A stretch of DNA of 12,627 nucleotides. It comes from Nanobdellota archaeon (GTDB lineage: Archaea > Thermoproteota > Nitrososphaeria > Nitrososphaerales > Nitrosopumilaceae). The notes under the pieces are model-generated. The model saw nothing but the letters and a program-made list of their open reading frames with translations. It made no database searches and was not told the origin of the DNA. The translations under genes and the position numbers were made by a program. How positions within the stretch are numbered: position 1 is the first letter of the stretch; each line of letters begins with the position of its first letter. This document shows positions 7,397-12,627 of this stretch, piece after piece. The stretch is taken from positions 1 to 12,627 of the forward strand of contig JAAUVF010000007.1 of assembly GCA_012030815.1 (NCBI GenBank), written 5' to 3'.

Positions 7397-7681
7397 TCAA
7401 TCTTCATCTTCATCATCATCTTCTTCCTCATCATAATCACATTCTTCTAACTCGATATGAGTGGGATTATGATTTTCATCAAAGTAGATTTCAACACATA
7501 TATCAGATGCTAAAGTCGAGGCTAAAGTTTCAGCTAGTTCTTTAGGAAAAACACTGTCTAAACTAGAACGTGTAGAATATTTGTATTCAGTAATTTCGTC
7601 TTCATGATAGAAATCTATTTCAATGTCACCATTAGTATATTTTCTGACTCCCACAACCTGACCAAATATACTGTAAGACAA
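7397..7681 (-). CDS. Small acidic protein of unknown function
   Basis: This 94-residue protein starts at TTG 7681, two nt after the hemerythrin stop. The first ~75 residues look like a small beta-rich fold (SIFGQVVGVRKYTNGDIEID; ICVEIYFDENHNPTHIEL). The last ~18 are nearly all Asp and Glu (EEEDDDEDED), which explains the CATCTT-like repeats in the DNA. I recognise no family. The tight spacing suggests translation coupled to the hemerythrin-like gene. Its stop lies 7 bp from the convergent aldehyde dehydrogenase stop, so at least one transcript must end inside the opposing gene. Confidence 0.7.
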   Translation of the reverse strand: MSYSIFGQVVGVRKYTNGDIEIDFYHEDEITEYKYSTRSSLDSVFPKELAETLASTLASDICVEIYFDENHNPTHIELEECDYDEEEDDDEDED

Positions 7682-7683
7682 AT

Positions 7684-8241
7684 CTAATTCCTTTTCTGTG
7701 AAACATCCTTAGTTAGAGTTTCAGCTAATTGTTCATAATATTCTCTAGTTTTTCCAGTTTCTTTTAATTTTGATTCTTCGATTTCATTTAGCTCTTTATC
7801 GATCTTTTTTGAAACATATTGTAAACGAGCTTCAGCCATCATAAACAATTTATTATTTTCTTTCCACAAATGTTCTGTTATGTGTTCTACATACTGCTGC
7901 ATGTCACTAATCAATTTAGTAGAGTCACCAGTTAAAATATAATTTTTGGCAGATATTTCCATTTCTTTTCCAAGTTCTCTAGAACGTTCATGATCTATAA
8001 ACATCATTGCAATTGGACCCATATGACGTGGCATTCCTGCTTGCTCTAATGCAGGAAATAAAGAATTCTCTTCTTTATTATGATGACAAACATCAGTAAA
8101 ATTTTTTGAGAAATCAATAACTGGTAATAAGATGGTTTCAGGAATTTGTTTACCATCATTAAGAAGCTGAATAGTAGATTCCATTGCTTTAATGACTTTT
8201 TCAATTAGTTCATGATCTCGTCGTAATGATGTAGTTGACAT
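7684..8241 (-). CDS. Hemerythrin HHE-domain protein
   Basis: This 185-residue protein fits a four-helix hemerythrin-like bundle with candidate diiron ligands: H10 (RRDHELIEKV), H53/H54 with E58 (VCHHNKEENSLFPAL), H84 (MMFIDHERSRELG), and H120/H124 with E128 (YVEHITEHLWKENNKLF). The family senses or stores O2, NO or iron, or repairs iron clusters. The substrate cannot be told from sequence. A C-terminal charged helix (about 140-185) extends past the domain. There is no signal peptide, so it is probably cytosolic. A TATA box at 8263-8276 centred 28 bp before the ATG predicts a leaderless mRNA, and a perfect inverted repeat lies about 75 bp upstream. Confidence 0.88.
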   Translation of the reverse strand: MSTTSLRRDHELIEKVIKAMESTIQLLNDGKQIPETILLPVIDFSKNFTDVCHHNKEENSLFPALEQAGMPRHMGPIAMMFIDHERSRELGKEMEISAKNYILTGDSTKLISDMQQYVEHITEHLWKENNKLFMMAEARLQYVSKKIDKELNEIEESKLKETGKTREYYEQLAETLTKDVSQKRN

Positions 8242-8262
8242 AATTAATAGAAATAAAATCCA

Positions 8263-8276
8263 ATATCTATATCTTA
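8263..8276 (-). promoter_or_regulatory. TATA box of the hemerythrin-acidic protein pair
   Basis: The minus strand reads TAAGATATAGATAT, centred about 28 bp from ATG 8241, so transcription would begin at or next to the start codon. Confidence 0.5.
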
Positions 8277-8311
8277 TTCAAATTTTTAAATAATTAAAAG
8301 ATAGGAAATTA

Positions 8312-8332
8312 GTTAACGAATTGTTCGTTAAC
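8312..8332. repeat. Perfect inverted repeat, 9-bp arms with a 3-base centre
   Basis: GTTAACGAA and TTCGTTAAC flank TTG. The site lies 13 bp after the stop of the Lys-rich gene and about 36 bp upstream of the hemerythrin TATA box. It could be an operator for a dimeric regulator of the hemerythrin pair, or an RNA hairpin ending or protecting the upstream transcript. No long T run follows on either side, which favours an operator or processing element over a bacterial-style terminator. Confidence 0.6.
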
Positions 8333-8344
8333 AATTTTGTGTCT

Positions 8345-8587
8345 TTAACGATTAGAGAGGCTTTTTGCTTTAACAAATGCCCAAATCTTTTTTGTCATTT
8401 CACTTGGTGCAATAGGTTTGTTACCAAAAACTTGTTCTACAGTTTCTTTACGACCTGCAAAACTAATTGCATAACCACCAAATGCTGGTTTTTTAGACTT
8501 GCCTGATGATTTTGCGCCAGTCTTTGATTTTTTACTAGTGCTTTTAGTTGTAGTTTTCTTTTTTGTAGCTTTCTTTTTTGCTGCCAA
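8345..8587 (-). CDS. Lys-rich protein with a half SWIB-like domain, putative chromatin protein
   Basis: This 80-residue protein starts at TTG 8587. Residues 1-33 are Lys/Thr/Ser/Ala-rich, like histone H1-type tails. Residues 36-80 resemble the first half of a SWIB/MDM2 domain: VFGNKPIAPSEMTKKIWAFV, then KAKSLSNR, where SWIB proteins have an acid/Pro turn followed by a (T/V)KKLWxYIKxxxL helix. The second half of the domain is missing; the stop falls right after the first conserved helix. It may be a genuinely short archaeal form or cut by an indel, since the frame after the TAA stays open for another 11 codons. DNA binding is inferred from the charge. Confidence 0.75.
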   Translation of the reverse strand: MAAKKKATKKKTTTKSTSKKSKTGAKSSGKSKKPAFGGYAISFAGRKETVEQVFGNKPIAPSEMTKKIWAFVKAKSLSNR

Positions 8588-8600
8588 TTTCTTATTGTAT

Positions 8601-8619
8601 CTTAAATTAAGTATAATAA
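8601..8619 (-). promoter_or_regulatory. TATA region of the SWIB-like gene
   Basis: The minus strand reads TATTATACTTAATTTAAG. The TATTATAC part is centred about 27 bp before TTG 8587, so the transcript would be leaderless. It occupies the 33-bp spacer after arfC and separates this gene from the riboflavin cluster. Confidence 0.45.
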
Positions 8620-8620
8620 C

Positions 8621-9277
8621 TTACACTTTTGTATAATGCAAAACAAGGTAATTTTCAAGTTTTTTTATTGCATTTAATCTGAGTCTAGGTGATTTTATGA
8701 TTTTATCAAAACCTTTACCCTGAACAAAAGTAATTGCATCAGTTCCTCCAATAATAAATGGAGCAACAGTAATCAAAATTTCATCAAATAAATTATTTTG
8801 AATAAATTGCCAATTAACAGTACCACCACCTTCTACCAAAACTGTTTTAATTTTTCTTTTACTTAGGTTATTCATTAAAGATTTTATATTTACAGATTTT
8901 TCACCTGTCATAATTATTTCAACGGGAAATTTTTTTAATTTTTGTAAATTAGATTTGCTAATTTGTTTTGAAACAGCAATTATTGTAGGAATTTTATCAG
9001 ATGTCAGTAAAATTTTTGAATTAACATTTATTGTTCCGTTTGAATCTAAAATTATTCGAAGAGGATTTGTTCCTTTTGCATATCTTACTGTAAGGAGTGG
9101 ATCATCTCGATGTACAGTGTTTTTTCCTATAAGAATTGCATCAACTTTGGAACGAAGTTTATGAATTCTAATTTTATCTTTTTTTGAAGATAAATTTGAA
9201 TCTCCTAAACGTGTAGCAATTTTTCCATCTATGGAAATTGCTGCACTAAGAATTACATGTGGTCTAGATTTTTCCAT
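8621..9277 (-). CDS. arfC: 2,5-diamino-6-ribosylamino-4(3H)-pyrimidinone 5'-phosphate reductase (ArfC/RibD-C type)
   Basis: This 218-residue single-domain reductase is of the RibD C-terminal/DHFR-like family. In archaea and fungi it reduces the ribosyl side chain of the pyrimidine intermediate to ribityl, using NAD(P)H, before deamination. Visible motifs are SAAISIDGKIATR (11-23), ILIGKNTVHRDDP (48-60), the nucleotide-binding EGGGTVNWQF (149-158) and PFIIGGTDA (173-181). There is no N-terminal cytidine-deaminase-like domain as in bacterial RibD, so the pathway needs a separate deaminase. ATG 9277 overlaps the end of the amidohydrolase gene by 14 nt, pointing to coupled expression. It is the last gene of the riboflavin cluster. 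The frame is intact. Confidence 0.92.
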   Translation of the reverse strand: MEKSRPHVILSAAISIDGKIATRLGDSNLSSKKDKIRIHKLRSKVDAILIGKNTVHRDDPLLTVRYAKGTNPLRIILDSNGTINVNSKILLTSDKIPTIIAVSKQISKSNLQKLKKFPVEIIMTGEKSVNIKSLMNNLSKRKIKTVLVEGGGTVNWQFIQNNLFDEILITVAPFIIGGTDAITFVQGKGFDKIIKSPRLRLNAIKKLENYLVLHYTKV

Positions 9278-10453
9278 GAACTATTTTACCTCCGATCATT
9301 ACAGCACGAATATTAGATTCAGATGCTCTATGTACTATAGATGCATGTGGATTATGCATTGGTTCAATATCTAATGCATGTTTGTCGATAAAAATTCCAT
9401 CTGCAAATTTACCATTTTCAATTACACCGATATCTTTTTTCAAAATTTTTCCACCATTCACAGTTGCCATTTTTAGAATTTCTTTTGGATCTATTCTTTT
9501 TTTATGAATACCCATGGTTACTTTCCACAGGTAATCCATTTCCCTAAACATATCAGGAGAGTTTATCATGACATTATCAGTACCCAGTGCTATCGTACAA
9601 CCAGATTTTTTCATTAATTCAATATCAGGAATCCCTTCAGCAAGAGCAGCATTTGCTCTAGGACAAATTACAATTCCACAAGATTTTTTTGAAGCAGAGC
9701 GTAAATCATTTGATGTTGCATATGTCATATGAACCAAAAAATGAGGTTTCATATTCAATGCACGTGTTGTTTCAGATTTTCCGGTAGTTTTTTTTGATGT
9801 AGAAACACTTTGTTTTGTTTCAGATGAATGAATAGCTCTAATTTTAGATGTTTTAGAATAGTAATTAAGCACTGAAAAGCTATTTTCATTTGCTCCACTT
9901 ACCCCAATACCATCACATTTTTTTAATAATTCTATGAATTCATGTATTTTAGATTCAGGTAAAGGAATATTTTTTTTAATTTCAGTTTGTCCTTGGTAGA
10001 ACTCTAATCGTCCAAGAATTATTGGACGTATAGATAAATTAGAAAGAGCATTTTTTAGCAGTAAAATACCTTCAATCCCACCTTCTCTAAAATCCACAAA
10101 AGTTGTAATTCCTTTATTTATCATTGATTGACATGAATTTCTCATAAAACTCTCAAGATGTTTTTTATCCGTATTTTTTAGAATTCGTGGTTTAACACCA
10201 GACACAGGATGAATTCGTTTGTCAACAGAACTGTTTAGAACAACATCCTTCCAATAGAGTCCCCTATATGAGTATGACAATTTACAAATCCCGGTATTAG
10301 CAGTAAGCCTTCACAATCTAATGTTTCTTCATTTACATTAGTTTTAAGATGTGATTTAATTTGTTTAAATTTTGTATCGTGAATTTTTATATCAATAGTT
10401 GAAACAAAATCTAGTTCATTACCTAATAGAGCGCTAACATTTTTGATCAGCAT
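9264..10453 (-). CDS. Deaminase-type amidohydrolase in the riboflavin cluster, one frameshift
   Basis: Restored to about 396 residues, this is an amidohydrolase-superfamily enzyme of the MTA/SAH and chlorohydrolase-deaminase type. It has PGFVNCHTHIGDS (HxH, residues 60 and 62), HSSET near 209 (HxxE with the general acid/base Glu), VHMTYA near 242, CPRANAALAEG, and ALGTDNVMINSPDMFREM (metal Asp near 293). The C-terminus closes with GVIENGKFADG. The frame breaks at 10247-10252 (GGAAGG on the coding strand); one added base joins GDSIG to KDVVLNSS. It overlaps arfA by 7 nt and arfC by 14 nt. That position and the HxxE deaminase motif suggest hydrolytic deamination of the riboflavin pyrimidine intermediate. 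Deformylation or purine/nucleoside deamination are alternatives. Confidence 0.82.
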
Positions 10454-11198
10454 GATAATTCATAAACAGTAGGCTTTTCTTTTCCCGAATCTCTAATTTC
10501 TCTTATAGTATCCAGAGATTTAGTTGCAAGCTTTACAGCATCTCGAGCAGTTTTTGCATTACCAATCCCACAATTCAATGTAATATTATCTTCTTTTTCA
10601 ATTAGTGTAATGAAATCCTTAGCAGATTTTTTTGCATCATCATTTGCAACGACCATAAAGTTATCTCCACCCATAAAAAATGTTAGAGAGTTTTTCTGTA
10701 AGAAAAATTTAGACATTTTGCATATAGATTAAAGATTATAGATGTAGTCTCATACGGAGAGATAATCTTGCGTCTTGACGTTAGATTCTCTACATCAAAA
10801 TGCATTATTGAGACATTTTGTTCAGAATTACCATTAATAAAACCAAAAATAGAAAATTCCTTGTTTAGAAAAATCTCATTCTTTTTTCCTTCATATGCTT
10901 TCAGATTTGCTTCAAACGGGGAATTATCATGGCCTATAGACATGGATAGTCTTACGTCAAAAGAATGTTCAAGATTTTTTTGAATTTCAATATGATCATC
11001 TAAAGTTAATCCATTTGAAACTACAAAAAATTCATCAGATCTATTTAAAAAAACAAGACAGTTTTTTTCTGAGAACAATTTTTGTATTTCACGGTACAAT
11101 GACGCCTGAAGCATTTGAAGTGCATGTTCTCTATCACTTCCAAGAGTTAAAGTCCAAGGACCATAACCGCTTATCTTCAGTATACTAAGTTGAATCAT
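10447..11198 (-). CDS. arfA: GTP cyclohydrolase III (ArfA), one frameshift
   Basis: This enzyme opens the guanine ring of GTP to give the formylated pyrimidine (FAPy) and pyrophosphate, the first step of archaeal riboflavin synthesis. The match is strong: ISGYGPWTLTLGSDREHALQ (9-28), MLQASLYREIQ, VFLNRSDEFFVVSNGL (49-64) and, after the break, FFMGGDNFMVVAND (GGDN near 177-180), a cyclase-like metal motif. Adding one A at the run read as T4 at 10716-10719 on the plus strand joins IIFNLYAK to MSKFFLQKNS, giving about 250 residues. ATG 11198 overlaps the ribH stop by 4 nt (ATGA). The product still carries a formyl group that an ArfB-type hydrolase must remove; no ArfB (creatininase family) gene is visible here. 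Confidence 0.9.
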
Positions 11199-11609
11199 TT
11201 TTGAATCCTTTGTAGTTCATTGAATACTTTTACAACTGATTCTACTGCACGTTCAGAAACAGGCCTAATTCTTGCATATGCATGTCTTTCCTGCATTCCA
11301 GGTCCAGTTATTCCTAAAGACACAGGTTTTTGATATTTAATTGATAATGTAGTTAATGCATTTGCCGTAGAATGGGCAATTAATTCATCATGTTTTGTTT
11401 GTCCTTTAATTATAGCACCAAGAGTAACTACCCCATCAACATCTTTTTTTGTAATAAAGTATCAATCACTATAGGCATATCATATGCACCTGGAACCTTA
11501 CAGGTATAGTTTATTTTTAATTTCATTTTTTTGCTTTTTCTTCTGCTATAGCGAGCATTCTAAATGTCACCTCTTCGTTAAATTCCGAAACCACTATTGC
11601 AATATTCAA
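11195..11609 (-). CDS. ribH: 6,7-dimethyl-8-ribityllumazine synthase, two frameshifts
   Basis: Lumazine synthase joins the ribitylaminopyrimidine to dihydroxybutanone phosphate. The start is TTG 11609, two nt after the ribB stop. Two A7 runs on the coding strand (plus 11526-11532 and 11444-11450) each need one more A; with both restored the protein is 138 residues, the normal size. Motifs are AIVVSEFNEEVT (4-15), KVPGAYDMP (38-46), TLGAIIKGQTKHDELIAHS (63-81, with the proton-transfer His 74), and SLGITGPGMQERHAYAR (98-114). As written, translation stops after 28 codons. Two losses in poly-A in an otherwise conserved essential gene point to sequence error rather than a pseudogene. The stop overlaps the arfA start. 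Confidence 0.88.
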
Positions 11610-11611
11610 AA

Positions 11612-12289
11612 TTAATGCACCTTAGCAAATTCTAATAATTCTTTTCCATCAATTAATGGAATTGCATTTTGTTTTGCATATTTTTCTGCTTTATCAAGAG
11701 ATAATGCAGTATAAGTTTGAGCATCCATCATTTCACAAATAGCAGTAACTGGAGTTAATCCAGCAATTTGAGAAAGGTAAACAGACATTTCAGTATGACC
11801 TTGTCTTTTTGTCAGTAGACCTTTTGAGGCAATTAGTAATGGAACGTGGCCTGGGGTTTTGAAAGAAGAAACAAATTTTTTCTTTTTGTTTTCAACTCTA
11901 AAAATATTTGCCATTTCTCTAATAGTCAATGATCTGTCTTTATCTGTAATACCAGTATAAGTTTGATAGTGATTAACTGATATTGAAAATGTAGGATGAT
12001 CACCGTATGGAGCAAGTCCCATAATCATTTCTTTATTAGAAATAGGAGATTCTGCTAAAATTTCATGCATATACCGTAATTCTAGTGAATTTGCAAAATT
12101 ATGATCAATTGCAATACAGAGAAGGCCTCCTGCATGTTGACGCATTCTTGCAACATGTTCAGGCGTTACAAATTCTGCAGCAACCACCATATCTATTTCA
12201 TTTTCTCTTCCTGCAGAATCAAATAATAATACAAATTCTCCTCGTTTTAGTGATTCAATACCAGACTCAAGTGACATATTAAAAATCAT
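11612..12289 (-). CDS. ribB: 3,4-dihydroxy-2-butanone 4-phosphate synthase
   Basis: This enzyme makes the four-carbon riboflavin precursor from ribulose 5-phosphate. Motifs counted from ATG 12289 are FDSAGRENEIDMVVAAE (23-39), HAGGLLCIAI (52-61), YTGITDKDRSLTI (111-123), FKTPGHVPLL (143-152) and KRQGHTEMSVYL (161-172). Length is 225 residues, or 221 if translation begins at ATG 12277 (MSLESGIESL). The 12277 start is preferred because the TATA box at 12297-12308 would start transcription there. No GTP cyclohydrolase II domain is fused, consistent with the use of ArfA. The frame is intact. Confidence 0.93.
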   Translation of the reverse strand: MIFNMSLESGIESLKRGEFVLLFDSAGRENEIDMVVAAEFVTPEHVARMRQHAGGLLCIAIDHNFANSLELRYMHEILAESPISNKEMIMGLAPYGDHPTFSISVNHYQTYTGITDKDRSLTIREMANIFRVENKKKKFVSSFKTPGHVPLLIASKGLLTKRQGHTEMSVYLSQIAGLTPVTAICEMMDAQTYTALSLDKAEKYAKQNAIPLIDGKELLEFAKVH

Positions 12290-12296
12290 CAGTGAA

Positions 12297-12308
12297 CTAA
12301 TTATAAAG
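12297..12308 (-). promoter_or_regulatory. TATA box of the ribB-ribH-arfA-amidohydrolase-arfC operon
   Basis: The minus strand reads CTTTATAATTAG. Its centre is about 26 bp before ATG 12277. It provides ribB and the downstream genes with their own promoter, separate from ribE. Confidence 0.5.
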
Positions 12309-12355
12309 TTTACTAAAAAATTGGTAGTTACTACAAAAATGGTATAATATTTATT

Positions 12356-12627
12356 TTATTTTAAAATGTATTTACCAAGAATATCAGTCTCAATGTTAAG
12401 TTTATCGCCAACATTTTAATTTTAAAATTTGTTAATTGCATTGTATGTGGGATAAGACATACAGAGGCAATGTTATTTTTAACATCCACCACAGTTAAAC
12501 TAATTCCATCAATTGCAATTGAGCCTTTTTTCACAACATATTTTGCCAAGTTTTTTGGAATTTCAAACCAAACTTGAACTTCTTTTGGTTTATTTTGTAT
12601 TTTTTTGATTGTTCCAACACCATCTAC
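12356..12627 (-). CDS. ribE: Riboflavin synthase alpha, bacterial RibE type (partial, one frameshift)
   Basis: Only the second lumazine-binding barrel is inside the window; the 5' part lies beyond 12627. The visible frame starts VDGVGTIKKI and runs through WFEIPKNLAKYVVKKGSIAI and DGISLTVVDV to SVCLIPHTMQLTNF, matching the bacterial riboflavin synthase pattern (VDGVGTI; KGSIAVDGVSLTV; IPHT). It dismutates two lumazines to riboflavin. A missing A at the run seen as T4 at 12414-12417 on the plus strand breaks the end; restored, it reads VGDKLNIETDILGKYILK with a stop at 12358-12356. This is not the lumazine-synthase-like RibC found in methanogens. TTG 12549 is internal, not the start. Confidence 0.88.

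Noticed and set aside
7402..7440. CATCTT/CATCATC-like tandem repeat
   Set aside because: It encodes the Asp/Glu-rich C-terminus of the small acidic protein; the periodicity follows from GAT/GAA/GAG codons.
10235..10453. Stand-alone 72-residue protein with an HTH metal motif
   Set aside because: It is the N-terminus of the amidohydrolase; the frame joins the larger part with one added base near 10247-10252.
8621..12627. Pseudogenised riboflavin pathway
   Set aside because: Breaks are single-base and at runs, while protein conservation and catalytic residues are intact on both sides; decay would also show substitutions at key residues.

Overview
The window looks like a low-GC, gene-dense chromosome segment of an ammonia-oxidising archaeon (Nitrososphaerota/Thaumarchaeota, Nitrosopumilus-like). 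The basis is archaeal information-processing genes (NAC, a PUA protein, TFE-alpha, Trm56), an archaeal riboflavin route (GTP cyclohydrolase III, ArfC-type reductase), TATA boxes about 25-28 bp before start codons (leaderless transcripts), and frequent TTG/GTG starts. The taxonomic call is inferred from family resemblance; no search was run.

Layout. (1) 1-307, minus: 5' part of a small zinc-ribbon protein with a basic Ala/Pro/Lys tail. (2) 533-2438, minus: a compact operon in the order PUA protein, NAC, a possible 22-codon ORF, a coiled-coil protein, and an RNase H-fold (RuvC/YqgF-like) protein. (3) 2530-3574, plus: an AbrB-PhoU regulator, divergent from the operon and split by three frameshifts. 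(4) 3646-5916, plus: HflX GTPase, Trm56 tRNA methyltransferase, TFE-alpha. (5) about 5999-7389, plus: a Sad/YneI-like aldehyde dehydrogenase with one frameshift. (6) 7397-8587, minus: an acidic small protein, a hemerythrin-like protein and a Lys-rich protein with half a SWIB domain; a perfect 9-bp inverted repeat lies in the spacer. (7) 8621-12627, minus: a riboflavin cluster in the order ribE (bacterial-type synthase, partial), ribB, ribH, arfA, a deaminase-type amidohydrolase, arfC.

The riboflavin cluster is the most interesting part. It covers most steps from GTP and ribulose-5-phosphate to riboflavin. The amidohydrolase overlaps both the GTP cyclohydrolase III gene and the ArfC gene. It carries the HxH, HxxE, H and GTD motifs of metal-dependent heterocycle deaminases. 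It is therefore a good candidate for the pyrimidine deaminase of the archaeal pathway, for which I know no established archaeal enzyme. A role in deformylation is an alternative.

A caution applies throughout. At least ten single-base indels, nine of them in A or T runs, break phoU, tfe (3' end), aldh, the amidohydrolase, arfA, ribH (twice) and ribE. Restoring one base at each gives well-conserved proteins, so these are more likely sequence errors than pseudogenes. I saw no rRNA, tRNA, CRISPR array or mobile element, and there is no gene-free stretch over 300 bases.
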